The notes beneath the pieces were generated by a model. The model saw nothing but the letters and a program-made list of their open reading frames with translations. It was not told where the DNA came from and searched no databases. Below are positions 52,197 through 62,768 of a DNA stretch of 64,000 bases, piece by piece. Source of the stretch: JBBECE01 sp964574935 (GTDB lineage Bacteria; Pseudomonadota; Alphaproteobacteria; Rhizobiales; Devosiaceae); assembly GCA_964574935.1 (NCBI GenBank), contig CAZNOZ010000004.1:1-64000 (forward strand), read 5' to 3'. The position numbers and the translations under genes were made by a program. Numbering within the stretch: position 1 is the first letter of the stretch; each line of letters opens with the position of its first letter.

Positions 52197-53621
52197 TCAG
52201 CGGATCCGGTAGGGGACGATTTCGCGCCGGTCGGGATCGATTTCAATGGCGGCGGCGAGCGGGGGCATCGAGCGATGAGCGCATTGGCGTCGCTCGCAAA
52301 CCGGGCAGGAGATGCCGACGGGCACGAATGGCGCGTCCGGGCCGATGTCCACATCGTCACTGTAGAGCAGGTGGCCGGCGTGCTCGATCTCGCAGCCAAG
52401 CAGGTATCCGTAACGGCGCGGCGGCGTGCGGTGGGGCGGCAGCGGTTTTTCGGCGGACCAGGCCAGCGCGAAGTAGCATTGGCCGTCGGGGGTCCGGGCG
52501 CGTTGGGCGCGGATGCGGCCCGGGTCAGCAGAGGCCTCATGGACGACCCAAAGCGGGCAGGTGCCCCCGAAACGCGGGAATTGTATCGGGGCTGCCGAGT
52601 AGGACTTGGTGATCGTGCCGGCCGGGTCGAGCCGGGCAAAGAAGAACGGTAGTCCGCTGGCGCCCGGCCGTTGCAGGGTCGACAGGCGATGCGCCACCTG
52701 TTCCCGGGAAGCGCCGAAGCGGTAGCCCAGCTCGTCGAGATCGTGCCTGAGCTCATCGGCGAGCGCGCGAAAGCGTTCGTAGGGCATTTGCAGGGCGCCG
52801 GCGAAATAGCTGGCGAGACCGGTGCGGCAAAGGCCGCGGGCTTCGTCGGTGGCCAGTTCCGCCGCCTCGAGAATCGATCCGATCAGTGTCGTCTGCTCCA
52901 TCAACGCCAATTGCGCGGCAATCTGGAAGAACTGGCTCGCGGCCGGCAAGCGGTCGTTCACAAGCAGTGTTCGGGCGGCGCGGTCGAACTGCCGGATGAC
53001 ATTGACGGGCTCGGGCGCGGCGAACCGGATGCGGAGTTCGTGGGCGCGCTCGAAGTAGTGCACGAGGCGGTCGAGGCGCCGACGGGGGCCGGCGTCGGTG
53101 CCGGGTTCGATCTCGGCGGCCAGTTCCTCGGCGGCGTGGTCGAGGGCGTGGAAATAGTTGCCGGCCCGCTGAAAAAACGCGCGGGCCTCTTCCCAAGCGG
53201 TGCCGGGAGGGGCGGTCCCTTGAGCGATGGCGCCGTCCACCGAGGCCAGGCGCTCGACGCGCTGGCGCCAGGAATCGTGGAGCCTGAGCAGGGCGTGCGC
53301 CGTGTCGGGAGCGGAGACGGTGACGGATTTGAGCTCGGAAAGTGCCGGGACGTCGCCGGCGAAGACGGGATCGGCGAGCGCCTCGCGCAGATCGGCCAGC
53401 AGGCGGTCGGACCTGTCGGTCATCAGCTCGCTCAGATCGAGACGAAAGCGCTCGGCCAAGGCGACCATGACCGCGGCGGTGAGCGGGCGCTGGTTGTTCT
53501 CGATCTGATTGACGTAGGAGGGCGAGATCTCGAGCCGGGCGGCGAGCGCGGCCTGGGTCAGCGTGTGCTCCTCGCGCAATGCCCTGAGGCGGGCGCCGGC
53601 GAAAACCTTGCGACGGGCCAT
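52197..53621 (-). CDS. ScfR/RamB-type XRE regulator of short-chain acyl-CoA metabolism
   Basis: 474 residues from ATG 53621 (preceded by GTGGAG). N-terminal XRE helix-turn-helix: FAGARLRALREEHTLTQAAL, then SPSYVNQIENNQRPLT. The middle is an IrrE-like region without a HExxH motif (SYFAGALQMPYERFRALADE), and the C terminus is DUF2083 with Cys-rich FGGTCPLWVVHE and CPVCERRQCAHRSMPP. These regulators typically sense acyl-CoA. It is divergent from pccB, its likely target. Confidence 0.85.
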   Translation of the reverse strand: MARRKVFAGARLRALREEHTLTQAALAARLEISPSYVNQIENNQRPLTAAVMVALAERFRLDLSELMTDRSDRLLADLREALADPVFAGDVPALSELKSVTVSAPDTAHALLRLHDSWRQRVERLASVDGAIAQGTAPPGTAWEEARAFFQRAGNYFHALDHAAEELAAEIEPGTDAGPRRRLDRLVHYFERAHELRIRFAAPEPVNVIRQFDRAARTLLVNDRLPAASQFFQIAAQLALMEQTTLIGSILEAAELATDEARGLCRTGLASYFAGALQMPYERFRALADELRHDLDELGYRFGASREQVAHRLSTLQRPGASGLPFFFARLDPAGTITKSYSAAPIQFPRFGGTCPLWVVHEASADPGRIRAQRARTPDGQCYFALAWSAEKPLPPHRTPPRRYGYLLGCEIEHAGHLLYSDDVDIGPDAPFVPVGISCPVCERRQCAHRSMPPLAAAIEIDPDRREIVPYRIR

Positions 53622-53746
53622 ATTCGCAAGCTCCACAAACTTGCACATTGCAATATTGCTATTCGTAACATATTCGCACCGTTCTGTCTCGCCCCCTCGG
53701 TCAAACCGGGGTAGTGTTTGCCGAATCGTTGCTCCGGGAGCCCGAC
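53622..53746. promoter_or_regulatory. Divergent control region between the ScfR-type regulator and pccB
   Basis: This AT-rich interval contains TATTCG(C/T)A three times (53623, 53660, 53671) and a perfect 10-bp palindrome GCAATATTGC at 53650-53659. TTGCACATTGCAATATTGC resembles the TTTGC/GCAAA-type boxes of the RamB/PrpR regulators. The first copy overlaps the regulator start region, which would permit autoregulation. Confidence 0.5.
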
Positions 53747-55279
<1,533 letters not shown>

Positions 55280-55289
55280 GGGGGAAAGA

Positions 55290-55904
55290 ATGCCGACCAT
55301 CTACATTCTGACCAATGCGGCGATGCCGGGCCTGGTGAAGATCGGCATCACCGAAGCCGGGGTCGAAGATCGGATGCGCCAGCTGGATTCCACCGGTGTG
55401 CCGCTGCCTTTCGAAGCGTTCCTCGCAGTGCAGGTCGAGGACGCCCGCGGATGGGAGCATGCGCTGCACGAGGCGTTCGGCGACCATCGCGTCAGGCCGT
55501 CACGCGAGTTCTTCCGCATCTCTCCCGACAAGCCCGCCGCCGTTCTCCGCATGCTCAAAGGTCTGGAGGTCACGCCCAAGCAGGATGTTGTGCAAGAGGC
55601 TGGCGACCAGGAGGCTCTGAACAAAGCGCGCGGCCGGCGATCGAATTTCGCCTTTGACCAAGCGAACGTTCCTATCGGAGCGGAACTTCAATCTGTGTTC
55701 GACGATGCGATCACATGCACGGTGGCCACGAACAAGAAAGTCCTGTTCCGGGGAGAAGAGCAGAGCCTGTCGGCCGCTGCGCTAACCATCGCGCATGAAA
55801 AGGGATTCGAATGGTCGGCAATACAGGGTCCTCTGTATTGGAAGTACGAGGATATGCCGCTGACGGAATTGCGCGACCTGGTGACTGACGAGGACGAGGA
55901 CTAG
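55290..55904 (+). CDS. GIY-YIG (T5orf172-type) nuclease-domain protein
   Basis: A 204-residue protein. An N-terminal GIY-YIG-like fold (IYILTNAAMPGLVKIGIT, then FRISPDKPAAVLRML) of the T5orf172 type covers residues 1-90. The C-terminal part (SAAALTIAHEKGFEWSAIQG, about 155-175) resembles a small DNA-binding or restriction-associated module. Its base composition looks lower in GC than that of its neighbours. It starts 10 bp after pccB and may be an inserted gene; function unknown. Confidence 0.72.
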   Translation: MPTIYILTNAAMPGLVKIGITEAGVEDRMRQLDSTGVPLPFEAFLAVQVEDARGWEHALHEAFGDHRVRPSREFFRISPDKPAAVLRMLKGLEVTPKQDVVQEAGDQEALNKARGRRSNFAFDQANVPIGAELQSVFDDAITCTVATNKKVLFRGEEQSLSAAALTIAHEKGFEWSAIQGPLYWKYEDMPLTELRDLVTDEDED

Positions 55905-55914
55905 CAGGGGCGAT

Positions 55915-56442
55915 ATGACCGACCCCCGCATTGAGGTTGCCGAAGCCGACATCACGACGCTCGAGGTCGATGCAATCGTGAACGCTGCCAACGCACGGCT
56001 GGCGCCGGGCGGCGGCGTGTGCGGAGCGATCCACCGGGCGGCGGGGCCCGGGCTGGCCGAGGAATGCGCGCGGCTGGGCGGCTGCGAGACCGGCGACGCC
56101 AAGCTGACCGGCGGCTACGATTTGCTGGCCACATACGTCATTCACGCGGTCGGGCCGGTGTGGCGGGGGGGCGAGGCCGGCGAGGCGGCGCTTCTGAGCT
56201 CCTGCTATCACCGCGCGCTGGAACTGGCCGAGGAGATCGGCTGCACTTCGATCGCCTTTCCGGCAATTTCGACCGGCATCTTCGGCTATCCGCGCGGGGC
56301 GGCGGCCGAGGTGGCGGTTCAGGCGGTTTCGGACTGGCTGGCGGACAATCAGAGCGTTGAGAGGGTGATCTTCTGCTGCTTCGAGGGGGAGACGGCGGCG
56401 ATCTATGGTGAGGTTCTGGGAATGAGGGGCGACGGCCGATGA
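55915..56442 (+). CDS. Macro-domain protein (ADP-ribose/O-acetyl-ADP-ribose hydrolase type)
   Basis: A 175-residue macro domain: EVDAIVNAANARLAPGGGVCGAIH near 20-43 (the ADP-ribose loop with the catalytic Asn/Asp region), KLTGGYDLLATYVIHAVGP near 63-81 and FPAISTGIFGYPRGAAAEV near 117-135. Members remove ADP-ribose or deacetylate O-acetyl-ADP-ribose. It lies 10 bp after the GIY-YIG gene and overlaps the MAPEG gene by four bases. Confidence 0.9.
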   Translation: MTDPRIEVAEADITTLEVDAIVNAANARLAPGGGVCGAIHRAAGPGLAEECARLGGCETGDAKLTGGYDLLATYVIHAVGPVWRGGEAGEAALLSSCYHRALELAEEIGCTSIAFPAISTGIFGYPRGAAAEVAVQAVSDWLADNQSVERVIFCCFEGETAAIYGEVLGMRGDGR

Positions 56443-56918
56443 CAGCCCTTACACTGGAGAATCCGGTTTTCGCGACATACGCCGTGTGTGCGTCGCTGAT
56501 GGTGCTCAAGGTCATGGGACAGGGCTGGATGACCATCTATCGGCTGATGAAGGCTCGGTCCGGGTTCGCCAGCCCGGAGGATGCGCGACCGGGGCTGTAC
56601 AATCCCAATCCACGCCCGGGGCAGACGGATGTCGACGACTATGTCGACCGGTCGCGGCGCATGCATCGAAACGATCTTGAAAACATCCCGGCTTTTTGGG
56701 CGGCGGGGCTGTTGTTCGTGGCGGTGGACCCGCCGCTGCTGTTCGCGCAGGTGCTGATGTACGGGTTCGTCCTCACACGGGCGTTTCATTCGGTGGCCTA
56801 TGCCACCGCGCAATCGCACGAGGTGCGCTCGATCTTCTATACGGTCGGCTCCCTGGTGGTGATCTACATGGCCGTGCACGCGCTGATTGTCGCCGTTGCC
56901 GGGGCATTCGGCGGGTGA
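56439..56918 (+). CDS. MAPEG family membrane protein
   Basis: A 159-residue four-helix membrane protein. The family core DRSRRMHRNDLENIPAFWAA is near residues 70-89 and ALIVAVAGAFGG closes the protein. MAPEG members include glutathione S-transferases and eicosanoid enzymes in eukaryotes; bacterial roles are mostly unknown. The start lies within the macro-domain stop (ATGA). Confidence 0.82.
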   Translation: MTALTLENPVFATYAVCASLMVLKVMGQGWMTIYRLMKARSGFASPEDARPGLYNPNPRPGQTDVDDYVDRSRRMHRNDLENIPAFWAAGLLFVAVDPPLLFAQVLMYGFVLTRAFHSVAYATAQSHEVRSIFYTVGSLVVIYMAVHALIVAVAGAFGG

Positions 56919-56948
56919 TGGCGTCGAAGGCCGCGAGGTAGGCCAAGC

Positions 56949-58937
56949 GTGTTCTCGCGAATCCTGATCGCCAATCGTGGGGAAATCGCCTGCCGCATTG
57001 CGCGGACGGCGCGGGCGATGGGCGTCGAAACCGTGGCGGTTTTCTCCGATGCCGACCGGGAGGCGCTGCATGTGGCGGTGGCCGACGAGGCGGTTGCGAT
57101 CGCCGGAAAGACGGCAGCCGAAAGCTACCTCAACGGGGACAAGATCATCGAGGCGGCCAGAAAGTCGGGCGCCGAGGCGATCCATCCCGGCTACGGCTTT
57201 TTGGCCGAAAATGCCGGGTTCGCCGAAGCGTGCGAGGCGGCGGGGCTCGTCTTCATCGGTCCGCCGGCGTCCGCAATCGCGGCGATGGGCGACAAGATCG
57301 CGGCCAAGAAGATCGCCGAAGAGGCCGGCGTGCCGATCATCGACGGGCACCCGGAGCCGCTGGACGACCCGAAACAGGCCTCGGCGATCGCCCGCAGGCT
57401 CGGCTATCCGGTGATGCTCAAGGCGGCCGCCGGCGGCGGCGGCAAGGGCATGCGGGTCGCCGCCAATGCCGCGGAAATCCGCGAAGGGCTGGAGCGGGCG
57501 CGTTCGGAGGCGCGGGCCAGCTTCGGGGACGAGCGGGTGTTCCTCGAAAAGTACATCGAACGGCCCCGGCATATCGAAATCCAGATCCTGGCCGACGAAT
57601 TCGGCACCATCGTGCATCTGGGCGAGCGCGAATGCTCGATCCAGCGGCGCCACCAGAAGGTGATCGAAGAGGCGCCCTCGCCGGCGGTCGACGATCAGAT
57701 GCGGGCCGAGATGGGCGCCAAGGCGATCGCGCTGGCGCGGGCGGTGGGCTATCGCAGCGCCGGCACGGTCGAATTCATCGTGGATGGGGAGGGCGAATTC
57801 CATTTCCTCGAGATGAACACGCGGCTGCAGGTCGAGCATCCCGTAACCGAGCTGGTCGCGGGTCTCGACCTCGTCGAGTGGATGCTGCGGATCGCGGCCG
57901 GCGAGGCGCTGGACTTCAAACAGGACGAGGTGAAGCTCTCGGGGGTGGCGATGGAGGCGCGCCTTTACGCCGAAGACCCCTATCGGCACGACTTTCCTTC
58001 AACCGGCCGGCTGCGCCGGTTCCGGCCGCCCCGCGATGCGGCGAGTGAACTGGCGGTCGTGCGGATCGACGCCGGGGTCGAGGAGGGTGGCGAGATTTCG
58101 CGCCTTTACGATCCGATGATCGGCAAGGTGGTCGTCTGGGGCCCCACTCGACGCGCGGCGATCGGGACCCTGAGCAGGACCCTCGATGAATTCGAGATCG
58201 ACGGCGTTGCCCACAATATCCCGCTGCTCAGCGCCGTGCTGGAGCAACCGCGGTTCGTCGAGGGGCAGCTGGACACCGGCTATCTGGGCGAGGCGTTTGG
58301 CGGCGGCTTCGAGGGCGTCGCGCCCGACGAGGAGCGGCTGATGCGCCTGGCGGGGCTGGCCTGCTGCGCGGCGATCAAGCGCGAGAGCCGGGACAGGGGG
58401 GCGGCGGGCGAGCCCGGCGAGGTGCGGCAGTCGGTGGTGATCGGCGAGCGGCGCTTCGATTTCACCGTCAAGTCGGCGGGCGATTTCTTTGCGCTCAGAC
58501 AGCCCGAGGAGACCACGATCGAGATCGAGACCGGCTGGGGCCCCGGCGAGAAACTGGCAAGGGTCTGGGTCGGCGGCGCGGAGATGATCGTCGGGATCGA
58601 CCGGCTGACCGCCGGCTTTCGCTTGCGCTATCGCGGCACGGAGCTTGTGGCGCGGGTCCTCAGGCCCGAGGTCGCGGACCTCATGGTGCTCATGCCGCCC
58701 AAGCCGACCCCGGACGTCTCGCGGCTGCTTCTGTGTCCGATGCCCGGACAGGTGGTGCACATCGAGGTCGGCGAGGGCGAGCTGGTCGAATACGGCCAGC
58801 CGCTGGCAATCGTCGAAGCGATGAAGATGGAGAACGTGCTCAGGGCCGAGCGGCGGGCCCGCGTCAAGCGACTCGTGGTCGAAGTCGGCGCGGTCCTTGC
58901 GGTCGACGAGGTGATCATGGAGTTCGAAGAGGCATGA
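56949..58937 (+). CDS. pccA: Propionyl/acetyl-CoA carboxylase biotin-containing alpha subunit
   Basis: 662 residues from a GTG. Biotin carboxylase comes first (FSRILIANRGEIACRI, ATP-grasp loop AAAGGGGKGMR near 160, EMNTRLQVEHPVTE near 292). A middle domain contains the PCC-type linker, and a C-terminal biotin carboxyl carrier domain has the biotinylated Lys626 in EAMKMEN. It pairs with PccB to make methylmalonyl-CoA. The stop overlaps the mutase start (ATGA). Confidence 0.92.
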   Translation: MFSRILIANRGEIACRIARTARAMGVETVAVFSDADREALHVAVADEAVAIAGKTAAESYLNGDKIIEAARKSGAEAIHPGYGFLAENAGFAEACEAAGLVFIGPPASAIAAMGDKIAAKKIAEEAGVPIIDGHPEPLDDPKQASAIARRLGYPVMLKAAAGGGGKGMRVAANAAEIREGLERARSEARASFGDERVFLEKYIERPRHIEIQILADEFGTIVHLGERECSIQRRHQKVIEEAPSPAVDDQMRAEMGAKAIALARAVGYRSAGTVEFIVDGEGEFHFLEMNTRLQVEHPVTELVAGLDLVEWMLRIAAGEALDFKQDEVKLSGVAMEARLYAEDPYRHDFPSTGRLRRFRPPRDAASELAVVRIDAGVEEGGEISRLYDPMIGKVVVWGPTRRAAIGTLSRTLDEFEIDGVAHNIPLLSAVLEQPRFVEGQLDTGYLGEAFGGGFEGVAPDEERLMRLAGLACCAAIKRESRDRGAAGEPGEVRQSVVIGERRFDFTVKSAGDFFALRQPEETTIEIETGWGPGEKLARVWVGGAEMIVGIDRLTAGFRLRYRGTELVARVLRPEVADLMVLMPPKPTPDVSRLLLCPMPGQVVHIEVGEGELVEYGQPLAIVEAMKMENVLRAERRARVKRLVVEVGAVLAVDEVIMEFEEA

Positions 58938-61075
58938 GTTCGATCAAGCCCGCCACCTATGCCGCCTGGGCGAAGCTCGCCGAAGCCGAGCTGGGTGGCC
59001 GGCCGATCGAAGAACTCGTCGCGGAACACGGGGGCCTCAAGCTCTCCCCGGTGCATTTTGCCGAGGATGTGCCGGCGGAAGCGGCCACCTCCATACCCGG
59101 CGAGGCCCCTTTCCGGCGCGGCATCCGGGCGACGATGTATGCAAACCGGCCGTGGACGATCCGGCAGTATGCGGGCTTCTCGACGGCGGCGGAAACGAAC
59201 GAATTCTACCGTCAGGCGCTGGCGGCCGGGCAGAAGGGGCTATCGGTGGCCTTCGACCTGCCCACCCATCGCGGCTACGACAGCGATCACCCCCGGGTCG
59301 CCGGCGACGTCGGCAAGGCGGGGGTCGCGATCGATACCGTCGAGGACATCAAGGCGTTGTTCGCCGGCATCCCGCTCGACGAGACGAGCGTTTCGATGAC
59401 CATGAACGGGGCGGTGATCCCGATCCTGGCCATGTTCATCGTCGCCGCCGAAGAGGCCGGGGTGGCGCGCGGCGGACTCGCGGGGACGATCCAGAACGAC
59501 ATCCTCAAGGAGTTCATGGTCCGCAATACCTACATTTATCCGCCAGCGCCCTCGATGCGGATCGTCGGCGACGTCATCGCCTTCGCGGCGCGGCAAATGC
59601 CACGGTTCAACTCGATTTCGGTTTCCGGCTACCACATGCACGAGGCCGGGGCGACTTCGGTCCAGGAGCTCGCCTACACGCTGGCCGACGGCATCGAATA
59701 TGTGCGGGCGGCGACGGGGCGGGGGCTGGCGATCGACGATTTCGCGCCGCGCCTGTCGTTCTTCTTCGGGGTCGGCATGGATTTCTTCGTCGAGGTGGCC
59801 AAGCTGCGCGCGGCGCGGGTGATGTGGGCGTCCATCATGGCCGATCTGGGCGCCAGGAACGCGCGCTCCAAGATGCTGAGGGCCCATTGCCAGACCTCGG
59901 GGGTATCGCTCACCGAGCACGATCCGCTCAACAACGTCACCCGCACCGCCTATGAGGCGCTGGCGGCGGTGCTGGGCGGTACCCAGTCGCTGCATACCAA
60001 TTCCTTCGACGAGGCGATCGCACTGCCCTCGACAAACGCGGCGCGAATCGCCCGCAACACGCAACTGATCCTGCAGCACGAAAGCGGGATCGCCGATTTC
60101 GTCGATCCCTTGGGGGGCTCTTATCTGGTCGAGGCGCTGACGGCGGCGCTGACGCGCGAGGCGGGGGCGCTGATCGAGGCGATCGAGGATGCGGGCGGCA
60201 TGACCAAGGCGATCGAGGCGGGCACGCCGAAGGGCGAAATCGAGCGCGCCGCCGCTGTCCGCCAGTCCAGGATCGACAAGGGCGAGGCGGTCATCGTCGG
60301 CGTCAACCGCTTCCGGCTCGAGGAAGAGGCGCCGCTCGACTTCCGCACCATCGATACCGCGCAGGTGCGCGAAGCGCAGACGAGCCGGCTGGTGGCGGTT
60401 CGCGACAAGCGCGACGCGGGCGCCTGCGCGAGCGCGCTCGCGGGGCTCAGGGAAGCGGCGGCGAGTGACGGCCCCAACCTGCTCGAAGCGGCGATCCCGG
60501 CGGCAAAGGCGCGGGCGAGCGTCGGCGAGATATCCGACGCGCTGGCCGATGTTTTCGGGCGTTACCAGGCGAAGCCGGTGCTCGTCTCGGGGGTTTTCGC
60601 GAGCGAATATGCAGACGATCCGGAATTCGAGGCGGTTCGCGCCCGGGTCGCGACCCACGCGAAGGAGCGCGGACGGGTGCCCTCGATCTACATTGCCAAA
60701 ATGGGGCAGGACGGCCATGACCGGGGCGCGCATGTGGTGGCCTCGGCGTTCGCCGATCTCGGCTTCGAGGTGGTGGTCGGGGCTCTTTTCGAGGCGCCGG
60801 CGGAAGTGGCCGAGCGGGCGGCCGAGGCCGGTGTCGAGGCGATCGGGGTTTCCACCTTGGCGGCCGGGCACGTCACGCTGGTGCCCGAGCTGATGGCGGC
60901 ACTGAGGGACGCGGGGTCGGAGATTTCGGTGTTCTGCGGCGGGGTGATCCCGCAGCGGGACCACGCGATGCTGCGCGCGGCGGGGGTGGCCGACATCTTC
61001 GGGCCAGGCTCCAATGTGATTGCGGCGGCCGGATCGGTGCTCGACGCGGTCGAGCGAAGGCGGGTCAACCGATGA
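58934..61075 (+). CDS. Methylmalonyl-CoA mutase, B12-dependent
   Basis: A 713-residue single-chain mutase. The N-terminal TIM barrel binds acyl-CoA (RPWTIRQYAGFSTAAETN near 73-90, FDLPTHRGYDSDH near 111). The C-terminal cobalamin domain has the axial histidine H595 in GQDGHDRGAHVVA. It converts methylmalonyl-CoA to succinyl-CoA. Length and sequence match the homodimeric bacterial type. No MeaB-like GTPase chaperone gene is present in this cluster. Confidence 0.93.
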   Translation: MSSIKPATYAAWAKLAEAELGGRPIEELVAEHGGLKLSPVHFAEDVPAEAATSIPGEAPFRRGIRATMYANRPWTIRQYAGFSTAAETNEFYRQALAAGQKGLSVAFDLPTHRGYDSDHPRVAGDVGKAGVAIDTVEDIKALFAGIPLDETSVSMTMNGAVIPILAMFIVAAEEAGVARGGLAGTIQNDILKEFMVRNTYIYPPAPSMRIVGDVIAFAARQMPRFNSISVSGYHMHEAGATSVQELAYTLADGIEYVRAATGRGLAIDDFAPRLSFFFGVGMDFFVEVAKLRAARVMWASIMADLGARNARSKMLRAHCQTSGVSLTEHDPLNNVTRTAYEALAAVLGGTQSLHTNSFDEAIALPSTNAARIARNTQLILQHESGIADFVDPLGGSYLVEALTAALTREAGALIEAIEDAGGMTKAIEAGTPKGEIERAAAVRQSRIDKGEAVIVGVNRFRLEEEAPLDFRTIDTAQVREAQTSRLVAVRDKRDAGACASALAGLREAAASDGPNLLEAAIPAAKARASVGEISDALADVFGRYQAKPVLVSGVFASEYADDPEFEAVRARVATHAKERGRVPSIYIAKMGQDGHDRGAHVVASAFADLGFEVVVGALFEAPAEVAERAAEAGVEAIGVSTLAAGHVTLVPELMAALRDAGSEISVFCGGVIPQRDHAMLRAAGVADIFGPGSNVIAAAGSVLDAVERRRVNR

Positions 61076-61482
61076 TCGGGGCTCTCGCGCACATCGCCCT
61101 TGCGGTGCCGGACGTCGAAGCGGCGGCGGCGAGATATCGCGACGGGCTGGGCGCGACGGTCTCGGCGCCGAAGGCGCTGCCCGAGCACGGTGTGACCGTA
61201 GTCTTCGTCCAGCTTGGGGGTACCCGGATCGAATTGATCCAGCCGCTCGGCGAGGCGTCGCCGATCGCCGGCTTCCTGGCGCGCAATCCGACCGGGGGCA
61301 TCCATCATTTGTGCTTTGAGGTCAGTGACTTGGCGGCGGCGGTCGCGAACCTGATTCAGGCCGGCGGCCAAGTCCTCGGCGACGGCAAGCCGACGATCGG
61401 CGCCCGCGGCCGGCCAGTGGTGTTCGTCGATCCGAAGGCGTTCGACGGCGTGCTGATCGAAATCGAGGAAGCGGCCGGCTAG
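61072..61482 (+). CDS. mce: Methylmalonyl-CoA epimerase
   Basis: A 136-residue vicinal-oxygen-chelate protein. Metal-ligand His is in LAHIALAVPD (residues 4-13), with EHGVTVVFVQLG, TGGIHHLCFEV near 74-84 and VLIEIEEA at the end, all typical of the epimerase. It racemises (S)- and (R)-methylmalonyl-CoA between PCC and the mutase. It starts in the mutase stop codon and shares a CTAG stop with murD2. Confidence 0.92.
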   Translation: MIGALAHIALAVPDVEAAAARYRDGLGATVSAPKALPEHGVTVVFVQLGGTRIELIQPLGEASPIAGFLARNPTGGIHHLCFEVSDLAAAVANLIQAGGQVLGDGKPTIGARGRPVVFVDPKAFDGVLIEIEEAAG

Positions 61483-62768
61483 CGCCCGAAATACCGTTCG
61501 GCCAGTTCGAGGAACTTGTCGCCGCGTTCCTCGAAGTCGCGGAACTGGCCGAAGGACGGCGCGCCGGGCGACAGGAGGATGACATCGAAGCGGTCGGCTC
61601 GGTCCTTGAGCTGGCGCATGGCGTACTCAAGCGTGTTGGCCTCGACGACGTCGATCGGCAGGTCGAGTTCGGCGATGGCCGCGGCCAGCCGGGCACCGGT
61701 ATCCGGCAGACAGGCGACAAGCACGACGTTGGATCGGTCGAGGCTGCGGGCGAGATTGCGGTAGTCCTGTCCGCGGTCGAAGCCGCCGGCGATCAATGCC
61801 AGCCGGTCGAGAGGGTAGGCGGCGATGGCTGCCTTGGTGGCTTCCGGGGTCGTGGCGATCGAATCGTCGACGGCGACCTTGTCGCCGACCTCGACTTCAT
61901 GGAGGCGATGCGGCAAGGGCGTGAACCCGGCAATGGCGCCGACAATCGCGTCCTCACCGGCGCCCGCAGCGAGCGCCAGGCGGGCGGCGAGAACGGCATT
62001 GTCGAGATTGTGCGCCCCACGCAGGTGGGAGGCGCGGAAGGCGTCGATCAGTTCGTCGTCGAAATCGGCCGGCAGCGCCGGCAGCAGGCGCACGGGATTG
62101 GCAACCCGAGAGGTGAAAGCGGGGTGGGTGGCCGCCTGCGGGCCCAGGGCAAGGCGGAAATCGCCGCCGAGCGTGAGAATGCGCAGCTTGTCGTCATAGT
62201 AGCGCTGAATCTTGCGGTGCCAGTCGACATGTTCGGGATACAGATTGGTGATGCCGACCAGATCGGGCGCCATATCGAGGTCGGCGATCTGATAGGAGGA
62301 AAGTTCAAGGACCACGGTTTTGTGGGGTTCAAGGTCCAGCGGCGGGACCCCGATATTGCCGCCAAGCCCGGCATCGATGCCGGCGGCGACCAGCATGTCG
62401 AAGGTCAGCCTGGCGGTGGTGGATTTGCCCTTGGTCCCCGTGATCGCGATCACCATCGCCCCGGCGCGGCGGTATTCGGCCCACAGGTTGACGTTGGTCG
62501 TGACGGGAATGCCGGCGGCCTTGGCCGCTTCGATCTCCGGCTTGTAGATCGATACGCCGGACGATCGGACGACAAGCGTGTAGTGCCGGTCGCGGAAGGC
62601 GGACGTCAGGGAGTCGACGGAGACGCGATTGGTGTCGGGAATGTCGGCGGGTCCCTCGTCGACACAGACCTCCACAGTGGTGGCGGGAGCGGCCTCGGCC
62701 AGAAAGCGCCGCGTCGATTTCGCCTCCCGGCCGGCGCCATAGAGGAGGACGGGACCCTCAAGCCGCAT
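61479..62768 (-). CDS. murD2: UDP-MurNAc-L-Ala ligase, MurD2-type (adds L-Glu)
   Basis: A 429-residue Mur ligase. ATP loop GTKGKSTT at 111-118, ELSSYQIADLDMAPD near 155-170, then ITNLYPEHVDWHR near 174-186 and DDSIATTPEATKAAI near 292-306. The pairing with murL, which it overlaps by 11 bp, indicates the alternative pathway described in Xanthomonas oryzae. There MurD2 adds L-glutamate to UDP-MurNAc-L-Ala and MurL then epimerises it, replacing MurI-made D-glutamate. Without that neighbour it would be called MurD. Confidence 0.8.
   Translation of the reverse strand: MRLEGPVLLYGAGREAKSTRRFLAEAAPATTVEVCVDEGPADIPDTNRVSVDSLTSAFRDRHYTLVVRSSGVSIYKPEIEAAKAAGIPVTTNVNLWAEYRRAGAMVIAITGTKGKSTTARLTFDMLVAAGIDAGLGGNIGVPPLDLEPHKTVVLELSSYQIADLDMAPDLVGITNLYPEHVDWHRKIQRYYDDKLRILTLGGDFRLALGPQAATHPAFTSRVANPVRLLPALPADFDDELIDAFRASHLRGAHNLDNAVLAARLALAAGAGEDAIVGAIAGFTPLPHRLHEVEVGDKVAVDDSIATTPEATKAAIAAYPLDRLALIAGGFDRGQDYRNLARSLDRSNVVLVACLPDTGARLAAAIAELDLPIDVVEANTLEYAMRQLKDRADRFDVILLSPGAPSFGQFRDFEERGDKFLELAERYFGR

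Noticed and set aside
55290..56442. Toxin-antitoxin or phage-defence module from the GIY-YIG and macro-domain genes
   Set aside because: The pair is suggestive (DarT/DarG-like idea), but no ADP-ribosyltransferase partner is present and the macro protein looks like an ordinary hydrolase; kept only as an operon-insertion observation.
61479..62768. Canonical murD (D-glutamate adding)
   Set aside because: The gene overlaps murL and belongs to the MurD2-MurL pair; a classical murD would be expected in the division/cell-wall cluster, which is not here.
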